From RZZS01 sp964491785 (GTDB taxonomy: Bacteria; Pseudomonadota; Alphaproteobacteria; Micavibrionales; Micavibrionaceae), in NCBI GenBank assembly GCA_964491785.1, contig CAZBGS010000001.1, positions 348,462-412,461 on the forward strand: a DNA stretch of 64,000 nt, read 5' to 3'. The notes beneath the pieces are model-generated. The model was not told where the DNA came from, did no database searches, and worked only from the letters and a program-made list of their open reading frames with translations. A program made the position numbers and the translations under genes. Below, piece after piece: positions 8,569-17,321 of the stretch (its first letter is position 1; each line of letters opens with the position of its first letter).

Positions 8569-9861
8569 ATGACCAGGTCCGGTTCCGGAGAGTCCAAAAA
8601 CACACTTTATTGTTCCTTTTGCGGAAAAAGCCAGCACGAGGTCAGGAAGCTGATCGCGGGCCCTAACGTATTCATTTGCAATGAATGCGTCGAGCTTTGC
8701 ATGGATATCATCCGCGAAGAAGATAAAAGCCAGATCGTCAGATCCGGCGACGGCGTACCCACTCCGGGAGAGATCAAGAAAGTCCTTGACGACTATGTAA
8801 TCGGCCAGGAACGCGCCAAGCGGATTCTATCGGTTGCGGTTCACAATCATTACAAAAGACTTGAAGAATCGGACGCCGGAGACATCGAAATATCAAAGTC
8901 GAACATTCTTCTAGTCGGGCCTACCGGATGCGGCAAGACTCTGCTGGCGCAGACGCTGGCCAGGATTCTGGACGTGCCCTTCACCATGGCCGATGCCACG
9001 ACTCTTACCGAGGCCGGTTATGTGGGCGAAGACGTTGAGAATATCGTGCTGAAGCTGCTTCAGGCTTCCGACTATAACGTCGAGCGCGCGCAGAAAGGTA
9101 TCGTCTATATCGACGAAATCGACAAGATTTCCCGCAAGTCTGACAATCCCTCGATAACCAGGGACGTGTCCGGCGAAGGCGTGCAGCAGGCTCTACTCAA
9201 GCTTATGGAAGGCACCATCGCAAGCGTGCCGCCGCAGGGCGGGCGCAAGCATCCGCAGCAGGAGTTTCTGCAGGTCGATACGACCAATATCCTTTTCATA
9301 TGCGGCGGAGCTTTTTCAGGAATTGAAAAGATTATCGCAGAACGCGGGCGCGGCACCACCATCGGATTCGGAGCCGACGTACGCTCTCCCGAAGACCGCA
9401 GGGCCGGCGAGATCCTGCGCGGACTGGAGCCGGAAGACCTGCTGAAATACGGCCTCATTCCCGAATTTATCGGACGTTTACCCGTGGTCGCAACACTTGA
9501 CGACCTCGACGAAGAAGCACTGATGTCGATCCTGACCGAACCGAAAAACGCACTGGTCAAGCAGTACAAGCGTCTTTTCGAGATGGAGAACGCCAATCTC
9601 GAATTCTCCGAGGCCGCCCTCAAGGCTGTGGCGAAAAAGGCGATCGCGAGAAAGACCGGGGCGCGCGGACTACGGTCAATTCTGGAAGCATTGCTACTCG
9701 ATACCATGTTCGAGCTTCCCGATATGGACGATGTTGAATCAGTTCGCGTTGAAGAGGATACGGTCAACGAGAGCAAGCGGCCAGTGTTCGTTCTCAGCAG
9801 CAAGAAGAAAAAGAAGGACGGCAAGCCGGACAAAGAGATCGAGGCTTCAGCGGCTTCCTAA
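8569..9861 (+). CDS. clpX: ATP-dependent Clp protease ATP-binding subunit ClpX
   Basis: The 430-residue protein has an N-terminal zinc-binding domain (CSFC near residue 16 and CNEC near 38), an AAA+ module with Walker A GPTGCGKT (about 122) and Walker B IDEIDKI, and the substrate-gripping pore loop GYVGED. It unfolds proteins and feeds them to ClpP. In most alphaproteobacteria clpP lies just upstream and lon downstream; here the neighbours are sufE and a DHH phosphoesterase. The C-terminal tail is Lys-rich. A possible promoter (TTGCCT at 8408 with CATTAT at 8432, spacing 18) lies in the 205-base gap upstream but is weak. Confidence 0.97.
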   Translation: MTRSGSGESKNTLYCSFCGKSQHEVRKLIAGPNVFICNECVELCMDIIREEDKSQIVRSGDGVPTPGEIKKVLDDYVIGQERAKRILSVAVHNHYKRLEESDAGDIEISKSNILLVGPTGCGKTLLAQTLARILDVPFTMADATTLTEAGYVGEDVENIVLKLLQASDYNVERAQKGIVYIDEIDKISRKSDNPSITRDVSGEGVQQALLKLMEGTIASVPPQGGRKHPQQEFLQVDTTNILFICGGAFSGIEKIIAERGRGTTIGFGADVRSPEDRRAGEILRGLEPEDLLKYGLIPEFIGRLPVVATLDDLDEEALMSILTEPKNALVKQYKRLFEMENANLEFSEAALKAVAKKAIARKTGARGLRSILEALLLDTMFELPDMDDVESVRVEEDTVNESKRPVFVLSSKKKKKDGKPDKEIEASAAS

Positions 9862-9979
9862 CGATTTAAGGCTTTCACAGGAATTATTCCCGTATTATCA
9901 TACTTAACGAGTTCGCTAGTGGCCTTTCACTGGTCACTGCATAATTTTGTTTTTCTGCATAACGGAGTCCCGCCCTGCC

Positions 9980-10936
9980 ATGAATGATACTATTCGTCCC
10001 GAGACCGGCAAGAAGTACCGCCTGATAACCCGCAGCGACATGGATGGCCTTGTATGCGGCATTCTGCTGAAAGAGCTCGACCTCATCGACGAGGTTATGT
10101 TCGCCCATCCCAAGGACATGCAGGACGGCCTTATTGAAGTCGGGCCAAGAGACATCACCACCAATCTTCCTTATGTCAAAGGCGTCTATCTTGCCTTTGA
10201 CCACCATGCCAGCGAGATCGAACGACTTGACGAGATTCCGCCGGAACATGTGATCGACCCGGACGCTCCGTCTGCGGCTTATGTCGTTTACCGGTATTTC
10301 GGCGGAAAAACGGGTTTCCCGAATATTTCCGATGAGATGATAGATGCCGTTAACAAAGCCGATTCGGCCCAGTTTACAAAGGAGGAAATACTCAATCCCG
10401 ATGGATGGGTACTGCTAAGCTTTATCATGGATGCCCGCACCGGGCTTGGCCGTTTTCGGAATTTCAATATATCAAACTATCAACTTATGATGCAGCTGAT
10501 TGAATTCTGTCGTACCGAGAAGGACATCAACAAGATTCTCGCGTTGCCAGACGTCAGGGAACGCGTTGATCTATATTACGAGCATCAGCTAAAGTTCCGC
10601 GAGCAAATCGAGAGATGCGCAAGCGTACATCAAAATCTGGTGGTTCTGGACTTACGAAAGGAAGACACGATCTGGGCGGGTAACCGCTTCATGGTGTATG
10701 CGCTGTTCCCGCATTGTAATATTTCCTGTCACGTAATCTGGGGCAAAAACAAGCAGAACACGGTATTTGCTATCGGCAAATCTATTTTAAACCGAACCAG
10801 CGACACCAATGTCGGCAGTCTTTGTCTTGAATATAACGGCGGCGGTCATGAAGCTGCCGGAACCTGCCAGATCGACAACCAGCAGGCGGAAGAGGTTCTG
10901 CATGTATTGATCAAGCGGATAACAAAGGATGGATAG
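9980..10936 (+). CDS. DHH family phosphoesterase
   Basis: The 318-residue protein has a DHH N-terminal domain with metal-binding motifs RSDMDG (about residue 17) and FDHHAS (about 72), and a DHHA1-type C-terminal end with GGGHEAAGTCQ. Families with this plan cleave phosphoester or phosphoanhydride bonds in small nucleotides, short oligonucleotides or polyphosphate; the substrate here cannot be read from sequence. ATG at 9980, with GGAG 12 bases upstream, is chosen over a TTG at 9947. The downstream acetyltransferase start overlaps its end by 8 bases, so the two form an operon with the following LD-carboxypeptidase. Confidence 0.85.
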   Translation: MNDTIRPETGKKYRLITRSDMDGLVCGILLKELDLIDEVMFAHPKDMQDGLIEVGPRDITTNLPYVKGVYLAFDHHASEIERLDEIPPEHVIDPDAPSAAYVVYRYFGGKTGFPNISDEMIDAVNKADSAQFTKEEILNPDGWVLLSFIMDARTGLGRFRNFNISNYQLMMQLIEFCRTEKDINKILALPDVRERVDLYYEHQLKFREQIERCASVHQNLVVLDLRKEDTIWAGNRFMVYALFPHCNISCHVIWGKNKQNTVFAIGKSILNRTSDTNVGSLCLEYNGGGHEAAGTCQIDNQQAEEVLHVLIKRITKDG

Positions 10937-11414
10937 GCTTGTAATCAAGCTAATCGAGACCGAAGAAGAATTTATTAAAACCTTGCCTCTTCTTAATGGC
11001 CTGAGAGAAGACGAGAGGCAGTATGGTATCGACGTTTGCCCGCTTAAAGAAATAGAAGCCCTTGATAATTACCGCCGGGCGCTAACTTGCGGATACCGTC
11101 ACATTTACGGAAAGCTTAACGGTGAGGCTGTTGTTATAGCAGGACTTCGAGCCTTGCCTGATCCTTACGACAACAGCATCTTTTATGAGGTCAACAATCT
11201 TTTTGTTCATGAGATGCACAGGCGCAAGGGAATTGGAACCGCCGTTATGAACTGGATCCATGATTATTGCCAAAGCATTGGCGCCGCCGGCTTACGCCTG
11301 ATGATGTACAAAGGAAATGAGAAAGCCAGGGCGTATTATGAGAAACTCGATTACAAATGCCCCTGCGACATGTTTTTAAAAAAGTTTGACAATGAAAATT
11401 TCGCCGCTGGATAA
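10929..11414 (+). CDS. GNAT family N-acetyltransferase
   Basis: This 161-residue protein has the GNAT fold signature: a strand YEVNNLFVHEMHRRKGIGTA with the acetyl-CoA pyrophosphate loop RRKGIG (about residue 98), and the late motif B stretch NEKARAYYEKLDYK. It should transfer an acyl group to an unknown amine. It overlaps the upstream DHH gene by 8 bases and the downstream ldcA by 23 bases, so translation of the three is probably coupled. Confidence 0.82.
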   Translation: MDRLVIKLIETEEEFIKTLPLLNGLREDERQYGIDVCPLKEIEALDNYRRALTCGYRHIYGKLNGEAVVIAGLRALPDPYDNSIFYEVNNLFVHEMHRRKGIGTAVMNWIHDYCQSIGAAGLRLMMYKGNEKARAYYEKLDYKCPCDMFLKKFDNENFAAG

Positions 11415-12288
11415 AGGGGGCTGTATTGGCGTTATGGCGCCGTCTTCTTTTGTAGAAAAAGAGGATATCCTGAAGGCCGAAGTTAGTGCCGAAGCCGCCG
11501 GTTACAGGGTCTTAATTCATCCGCAGACTTTCTCCCGGTATAATCAATCGGCGGGAACAACCGATGAAAAAGCCAGGGCTTTACACGATTTATATCAAAA
11601 TCCGGAAGTGGACGTAATAATTGCCGCAGGAGGGGGCAACCGGGCGCTTCATCTGCTTGATTATCTGGACTATGATCTGATTGCCGCGAACCCCAAATAC
11701 CTCGCGGGTTTCAGCGATGTCACCGCGCTGCTCAACGCCATATATGCGAGATGCGGGCTGCCGGGAATTCACGGGCCAGTCTTCAAGAAGATACCCTCCT
11801 GCCGCCAAAGCGGCGAGTTTTTCGACCTGCTTGGCGGCAATGCGGTCTCGATGCCGCTCGATAATGCCATGGCGCTTAGAAGCGGAGAAGCCGAAGGAGT
11901 GTTGATCGGTGGAAATCTCAGTGTTTTCCAGTATCTGCCCGGAACCGACTACATGCCGGAAAGCGAGGGCGCTATCCTTTTTCTTGAAGACTGGAACGAG
12001 GAAGCGAGCCATATCGACAGAATGTTTTTATATTTGCGCCGCTGCGGAGTTCTTGAAAAAGTCTCGGCACTTGTGCTTGGAGACTTTTCCCTTAAAGACA
12101 CAGGCAGACCCTTTGGTTTCACGCTGGAAGATATTGTTCTGGAGCATACGAGAGGACTCGATATCCCGGTTTTAATGAATGCGCCTTTCGGTCACGGTTC
12201 CGATCTCTGGCCGCTGCCTGTCGGAGAGCGTGCGAGGGTTACTGTTTCAACCGGCAGCAAAGCCTTGATACTCTCAGGGATTGGCTAA
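11392..12288 (+). CDS. ldcA: LD-carboxypeptidase (peptidase family S66)
   Basis: The 298-residue protein fits LdcA, which removes the terminal D-Ala from tetrapeptides during cytoplasmic peptidoglycan recycling. The Ser-Glu-His triad is readable: Ser in LAGFSDVTALLN (about residue 108), Glu in LFLEDWNEE (about 202), His in FGHGSDLWPLPVG (about 270). The start is ATG 11392; a TTG six bases earlier is less likely. It overlaps the acetyltransferase by 23 bases. A 21-base tandem duplication covers its stop codon; a second in-frame stop follows at once in the second copy. Confidence 0.88.
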   Translation: MKISPLDKGGCIGVMAPSSFVEKEDILKAEVSAEAAGYRVLIHPQTFSRYNQSAGTTDEKARALHDLYQNPEVDVIIAAGGGNRALHLLDYLDYDLIAANPKYLAGFSDVTALLNAIYARCGLPGIHGPVFKKIPSCRQSGEFFDLLGGNAVSMPLDNAMALRSGEAEGVLIGGNLSVFQYLPGTDYMPESEGAILFLEDWNEEASHIDRMFLYLRRCGVLEKVSALVLGDFSLKDTGRPFGFTLEDIVLEHTRGLDIPVLMNAPFGHGSDLWPLPVGERARVTVSTGSKALILSGIG

Positions 12289-12307
12289 ATACTCTCAGGG
12301 ATTGGCT
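12268..12307 (+). repeat. Tandem duplication over the ldcA stop codon
   Basis: The 19-base sequence ATACTCTCAGGGATTGGCT occurs at 12268-12286 and again at 12289-12307, a 21-base period. It keeps the reading frame, so the ancestral stop was probably the TGA now seen in the second copy. Confidence 0.8.
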
Positions 12308-12415
12308 GAAAAAAGCGATAGGCTTGCCGGTATTCAGTTCAGGTTAATAATTCGTTCACTATTTTGACGTAGCTTGAGAGTGCGGGATCAGGTTTTTATC
12401 CTGCACAGAGGGGAA

Positions 12416-13150
12416 ATGGCGGTTAGTCTTGAGCTTACAGATTTTGGCGGCGGCAGCTTTATAGCCGAGGGCATCAGCTATGTCTATAGCTACAGTGCCA
12501 ACGGCGGAAACGTTCTTATGAGCACGAAGGACGGAGCCTTCAGCCTTGATCTCAAACCACCCTACTCTTCGCCTGAATCGGCTATAGATTTCGTCAAGTC
12601 GCTGGAGAAGGCATCGCAGATCAAGGCATTGCAGATGAGTGAAAACAAAACTCTCGATTCCATGGATCTGGTTCGCAACGGGGACGTCGCCGAACGAGAT
12701 ATAGAAGTTCTGATGAGGGAAACAGCCTCGATCGCGGAGATGTCTCAGCTTGTCGAGAATGACGATATGATTCGTTTTGCAGAGAAGCTCTGCGAGTATA
12801 CGCCGCTGCGCGGCATAGATATCAGCCGCTGCGGCGAGCATAACGAAAGATGGCAACTTAACTGCTCTACCCTGCTTGGCAATGAGATAGAGGTCGAGGC
12901 GTTTTCAGGAACGCAATTGCTGGCAAAGACAAGCCAGGTGCTGGAAGAGCTCCAGCAGCTGACAAAAGCTTTCATGAATGTAATGAAACCGCCATTAATC
13001 ACCAGTCCTGCCGAAAAGATAATCATGACCTCAAGGGTTCTGGATCCAAGGGAGCCCGAGATGAGCTATGCACCATCGCCCTCCGCATATGCTTTGCCGG
13101 AAAGCGGAAGAAAAATTATGCCTTTTCAGCCTGTCCGCCCTGGCGGCTGA
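12416..13150 (+). CDS. Hypothetical protein
   Basis: The family is not recognised. The 244-residue product looks cytoplasmic: no signal peptide and no membrane segment. The N-terminal 60 residues are strand-rich (ELTDFGGGSFIAEGISYVY), the middle is helical and acidic, and the last 40 residues are Pro/Ser-rich and probably disordered. The start is uncertain: ATG 12416 has GAGGGG only two bases away, while GTG 12380 and TTG 12374 are also in frame. It is followed after 76 bases by the PEP carboxylase homolog on the same strand. Confidence 0.65.
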   Translation: MAVSLELTDFGGGSFIAEGISYVYSYSANGGNVLMSTKDGAFSLDLKPPYSSPESAIDFVKSLEKASQIKALQMSENKTLDSMDLVRNGDVAERDIEVLMRETASIAEMSQLVENDDMIRFAEKLCEYTPLRGIDISRCGEHNERWQLNCSTLLGNEIEVEAFSGTQLLAKTSQVLEELQQLTKAFMNVMKPPLITSPAEKIIMTSRVLDPREPEMSYAPSPSAYALPESGRKIMPFQPVRPGG

Positions 13151-13226
13151 AAACATTTCAGCTAACCATTGCTTTAATTCCCGAAAGAAGGCAATTTGCT
13201 GATAAGAGGTAGCGACGAGTTCGTAT

Positions 13227-16127
13227 ATGGCGGCAGAAACGGATTTTAACGAGGCAGAGGAATTCCCGAGGGAAAACGAACTGCTTGATTTTATGAGGGT
13301 CAATTACAGCCGCTATTGCGCAGAGCGGCGGAAGAACCCTTTTTACAGCTCGGTTCTCAGGCTGGCGCTGTCTGTCGGCAATCGTCTGCACAATGGCGAT
13401 ACTTCGCTTGATGAAATTTCCGAAACCATAGAGATCCTTACTCGTGACGGGCTTGTCAAACGGGCGGTTAATCTCTCCGAGTATCTCGGCACCTGCGACA
13501 GGAAGGAAAACAGCAGCAGTCTTGAGAATCTGGTTTCAAAGTTACTGCGTCCCGATGGAAAAAAAGCGGATTTCGAGAATTTCAGGGAAGCGGTTGAGAA
13601 AGTTTATTACGGCTTTGTGTTTACCGCCCACCCGACCTTCACAATGACCCGTGAACTGTCAAGGGCTCTTGCCTGCTATGCGGCGACACGCGGGGGTGCG
13701 GATGCCGGCTGCCACACCGAAAAGGTTATGTACAGCAAGGCAAAAATACCTTTTACCCCCCCTACCCTTAACGAAGAAGCCGAGTTTTCTCAGGAAGCTA
13801 TCGACAATCTTCATGTCAGCCTTTTGCGTCTTTATGAGATTATCTTTTCATTGGCGCAAAAAGAATATCCGGACAGGTGGATGGAGCTTAGACCGCGGAT
13901 GTGCTCAATCGCGACGTGGGTTGGCTTCGACCTCGACGGACGCAACGACATCAACTGGACGGCGACCATGGCCGCGCGGCTTGATCTCCAGATCAGGCAG
14001 ATTGAAAGCTACCGAGAGCAGATATGCGGGCTTCTGGAGAGCGACGAGGCTTTGGCCGAGACTTTAAAGCCCGCGCTAAATCTGATTTGCCGGGCGCTTA
14101 TTCCTCTGAAGGAACACAAGGGTTTCTTTGAAAACTACAATGCTGCCAAAGATCCGGGGCATAAGGAACTGCAAAGGGCGTCGCGGGATCTGATCGCTTC
14201 CGGGACAGTGCGGATGCTAACTCCGAGGCCACTGGAGGATATTGTCGGCAAGGCGCTGCATGCTTCGGACAATGACGCGTCCCGCCTTAAGCTGCTGCTG
14301 CTGCTTTGCCAGCTCAGGAACCACGGGCTGAGCCGGTGCGAGGTTCATTTCAGGATAAACGCCGCGCAGGTACACAACGCTATCCGCAAGCATGTCGAGC
14401 TTACCACCCATCCCGCCGATCCCCGTTTCCGGCAGACCTATATGGAGAGGCTGCTGGCGATTTACCGCAAGGCGAAGACATGGAACATCCATTTCGGGGA
14501 CATACTCGAAGAGGAAGCCTCGGCGCTCAGGCTGTTCATGCTAATACAGCAGGTGGTCAAGCATGTCGACAATTACATGCCCGTGCGCTTTCTGATCGCC
14601 GAAAGTGAAAGTTCGTTCACGGTTATGGCATGTCTTTACTTCGCCAAGAGGTTCGGGCTTTCGGAAAAGGTGGATATATGCCCGCTGTTCGAGACGGAGA
14701 GGGCTTTGATGCGCGGCAGCAGGATCGTCGATCACCTGCTGGAAGTCCCGGAGTTCCGGGAATATGTCCGCCTTCGCGGGAGGCTTTGCATCCAGACGGG
14801 TTTTTCGGACGCCGGGCGCTATATCGGCCAGACGCCGGCGGCGGGGTCGATCGAGCGGCTAAAAGAGAGGCTTGTCCGGCTTTTCGAAGGCTACGGGATG
14901 AAGGATACCGACCTGCTTTTATTCGACACTCACGGCGAGTCGACAGGGCGCGGGGGGCATCCGGAGAACATGCATATGCGCATGGAATATATCGCCCCGG
15001 TGCATTTTCTGAAGTGTCTCAAGGAGAAAGGGATTTCCTATATACAGGAAAGCAGTTTCCAGGGGGGGGACGGCTATCTGTATTTCATGTCGGCGGAAAC
15101 CTCTTATGCCGCTCTGACCCGCATACTGGAATACTGGCTTACCGAAAGGCCGGACGAGAGCGACCATTACTACGAAGACCGCGCGGGGACTACCGAGTTT
15201 CTGACTATCGTCAAGGAGTTTCAGGACGAACTGATGCAAAGTCCGGATTACGGAGCACTGATATCCGCTTTCGGTACCAGCATGATGCGGCCGAGCGGGA
15301 GTCGGGCGGCGAGGCGACAATACGACTACAGAAAAGCTGAGGCCAAGGAGCTGTACGCCAGAGAATACCGCGCAATTCCGCATAACGCCGTTCTTGCCCA
15401 GATGGGGGTTCTGGTCAACAGCTTTTCCGGGCTGGGTACCGCGATCAAGGCGGATCCGACGTTTTACAGCGACATGCTGGAAAGATCAGAACGTTTTCGT
15501 ATTATGATGCGTCTGGTATTGCGGGCGGTAAACAAGTCCCATCCCGATGCAATGAAAGCTTATATCGACACGCTGGATCCAATGCTCTGGCTTATGCGCG
15601 AGGCGCGCAGCAGTGACAAGGCCAGGGCGCAGAAGTATTCAGCGGTTGCCGAGGTTCTGGAGGGCTTCAGCAACTTTACCGATCTCAACAGGGTTTTCCG
15701 GAAAATCTATGCCGACTACACGGCTTTCTGCCAGTACGATAACAATATCGCGATCGGCCAGGGCGAGGAAGAGATCGAGCTTGCATGCCTTAACGCGTTG
15801 CGGATCGCGCTGATACAGCAGATATTCATGCTGGCCATGGAAATCCCCAATTACTCGCCGCAACACGATATTCCCCGGGAGCAGTTGCTGCATCTTATCT
15901 TCAGACTGGAGATTCCGCTTGCCGACCGGGAGCTCAGGGAAATCTTCCCGGTCAACCCGGACGACGGCAACAACGCGGAGTACGGCGAGCACAGCGACTA
16001 CAGTCAGGAAGAGAAAGAGATTTATGCCGAAGAACAGGAGAGGATTTTCGATCCGCTGCTAAGACTTTACGAACTTGTTCAGGATGTCTCCGCAGCGGTC
16101 AATCATCATATCGGCTTTTCGGGATAG
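13227..16127 (+). CDS. ppc: Phosphoenolpyruvate carboxylase family protein, divergent active site
   Basis: The 966-residue protein aligns in plan with PEP carboxylase, which makes oxaloacetate from PEP and bicarbonate. The catalytic histidine motif is kept (FTAHPTFTMTREL, about residue 135), as are the GRGGHP part of the glycine loop and VLAQMGVLVNSFSGLGTAI. Two catalytic stretches differ: the usual GYSDSAKDAG lysine motif reads GFSDAGRYIG, and the usual FHGRGGSIGRGG loop reads FDTHGESTGRGG, so the first loop arginine and the lysine are changed. The usual C-terminal NTG is replaced by GFSG. It may be a distinct subfamily or an altered enzyme; the family call is safe, the activity is not. Confidence 0.8.
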   Translation: MAAETDFNEAEEFPRENELLDFMRVNYSRYCAERRKNPFYSSVLRLALSVGNRLHNGDTSLDEISETIEILTRDGLVKRAVNLSEYLGTCDRKENSSSLENLVSKLLRPDGKKADFENFREAVEKVYYGFVFTAHPTFTMTRELSRALACYAATRGGADAGCHTEKVMYSKAKIPFTPPTLNEEAEFSQEAIDNLHVSLLRLYEIIFSLAQKEYPDRWMELRPRMCSIATWVGFDLDGRNDINWTATMAARLDLQIRQIESYREQICGLLESDEALAETLKPALNLICRALIPLKEHKGFFENYNAAKDPGHKELQRASRDLIASGTVRMLTPRPLEDIVGKALHASDNDASRLKLLLLLCQLRNHGLSRCEVHFRINAAQVHNAIRKHVELTTHPADPRFRQTYMERLLAIYRKAKTWNIHFGDILEEEASALRLFMLIQQVVKHVDNYMPVRFLIAESESSFTVMACLYFAKRFGLSEKVDICPLFETERALMRGSRIVDHLLEVPEFREYVRLRGRLCIQTGFSDAGRYIGQTPAAGSIERLKERLVRLFEGYGMKDTDLLLFDTHGESTGRGGHPENMHMRMEYIAPVHFLKCLKEKGISYIQESSFQGGDGYLYFMSAETSYAALTRILEYWLTERPDESDHYYEDRAGTTEFLTIVKEFQDELMQSPDYGALISAFGTSMMRPSGSRAARRQYDYRKAEAKELYAREYRAIPHNAVLAQMGVLVNSFSGLGTAIKADPTFYSDMLERSERFRIMMRLVLRAVNKSHPDAMKAYIDTLDPMLWLMREARSSDKARAQKYSAVAEVLEGFSNFTDLNRVFRKIYADYTAFCQYDNNIAIGQGEEEIELACLNALRIALIQQIFMLAMEIPNYSPQHDIPREQLLHLIFRLEIPLADRELREIFPVNPDDGNNAEYGEHSDYSQEEKEIYAEEQERIFDPLLRLYELVQDVSAAVNHHIGFSG

Positions 16128-16160
16128 TTTCTGAAGCAATGAACTTTTAGGAGAATTATT

Positions 16161-16427
16161 ATGAGCGAAATTGAAAAAAGAGGTATCATTAAAACAATCG
16201 AAGTGACAAGAGAAGGATATTCTCTGGTTCGTGTCGTATTTAATGGAGAAAGCAGTCCGAAAGAAATCACTGTCAATCACAGAGCGGCATACTGCTTTGC
16301 CGAACCTGCTTCCAGGGGTATCGACGATCTTAAAAAAGTTCGGGATACTGGGGCAATCTTTCACTTTGACAGTGAGGGAGAGGTCACGCGGATGAGGCTG
16401 GCAACAGATCCGTGTTTTCAACCCTGA
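16161..16427 (+). CDS. Small hypothetical protein
   Basis: This 88-residue product is not recognised. AGGAG eight bases before the ATG supports it as a real gene. It has alternating strand-like segments (IIKTIEVTREGYSLVRVVF) and no signal peptide or membrane helix. It follows the PEP carboxylase homolog by 33 bases, so it may share its mRNA. Confidence 0.6.
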   Translation: MSEIEKRGIIKTIEVTREGYSLVRVVFNGESSPKEITVNHRAAYCFAEPASRGIDDLKKVRDTGAIFHFDSEGEVTRMRLATDPCFQP

Positions 16428-16502
16428 GCATCAGGCAGGCTCAGGCTCAAAAGAAAAATTGCTTTAATTTCAAGCGGCAAGTTTAACTTATTAAAATAGA
16501 AG

Positions 16503-16531
16503 TTGATTTTTTACAATTTCTTAAGTATATT
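16503..16531 (+). promoter_or_regulatory. Sigma-70 type promoter of carD
   Basis: TTGATT (16503-16508) and TATATT (16526-16531) are separated by 17 bases in an AT-rich gap. The predicted 5' leader to carD is about 150 bases long, in which no known RNA element was recognised. Confidence 0.55.
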
Positions 16532-16691
16532 ACTTGCTACAGCGTGATCTGATGGCTTAATAGTGCGGGCACTTTATTGCTCCCGAATACAGGAAGAAAC
16601 GGGAGATATCGAATTTGTATGCCGTATCTTAGTCACGATCTCAACGAAAATACGTATTCTTTTCCTCAACTAACAGAATAGAGAGTTGAAT

Positions 16692-17198
16692 ATGGCAGAT
16701 AATGACAATTTTGATTTCGCCGCCGGAGACTATGTAGTTTACCCCGCCCATGGAGTTGGCAAGGTAGAAGGGGTTGAGACCCAGGTTATCGGCGGAATCA
16801 CCGTAAGCCTGTACACAATCAGTTTCGAGAAAGAGCGCATGCGCCTGAAGGTGCCGGTAATGAAGGCCAAGGCAGCCGGTTTGCGCAAGCTCAGCTCCGC
16901 CGAGCGCCTGAAAGACGCTCTTCAGACTTTGCAGGGGCGCGCCAGAGTTCGCCGCACAATGTGGAGCCGCCGCGCACAGGAATACGAAACCAAGATCAAT
17001 TCCGGCGATCCGGTATCCATTGCCGAAGTATTACGCGATCTGAAGCGCAGCAACGACGACGCCGAGCAGTCCTACAGCGAACGCCAGATCTATCAATCGG
17101 CTCTGGAGAGACTTGCCAGGGAAGTCGCAGCGGTGAAAAAGATTACCGAAGTCCAGGCGGCAGAACAGCTTGAGGAAATGCTGGGCAAGGCAGCCTGA
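16692..17198 (+). CDS. carD: CarD family transcriptional regulator
   Basis: The 168-residue protein has the CarD/TRCF RNA polymerase-interacting domain at the N-terminus (FAAGDYVVYPAHGVGKVEG) and a basic helical C-terminal domain (RVRRTMWSRRAQEYE onward). CarD proteins bind the beta subunit of RNA polymerase and stabilise open complexes, often at rRNA and stress promoters. ATG 16692 gives the conserved start; a TTG two codons upstream is in frame. A strong intrinsic terminator follows, so carD is probably transcribed alone. Confidence 0.93.
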   Translation: MADNDNFDFAAGDYVVYPAHGVGKVEGVETQVIGGITVSLYTISFEKERMRLKVPVMKAKAAGLRKLSSAERLKDALQTLQGRARVRRTMWSRRAQEYETKINSGDPVSIAEVLRDLKRSNDDAEQSYSERQIYQSALERLAREVAAVKKITEVQAAEQLEEMLGKAA

Positions 17199-17224
17199 AA
17201 ATTCTCCTTTATAAAATTCAAAAC

Positions 17225-17259
17225 CAGGCGGGTGATTACTTACACCCGCCTGATTTTTT
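17225..17259 (+). terminator. Intrinsic terminator of carD
   Basis: A perfect 10-bp stem (CAGGCGGGTG at 17225-17234, CACCCGCCTG at 17243-17252) with an 8-base loop is followed by A and six T residues. It lies 26 bases after the carD stop. Confidence 0.9.
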
Positions 17260-17321
17260 AGTATAATCAATATGATTTTAAATTGTTCCGTAAAACCCCA
17301 CCCCGAAGTTCCTGCCAGCCT

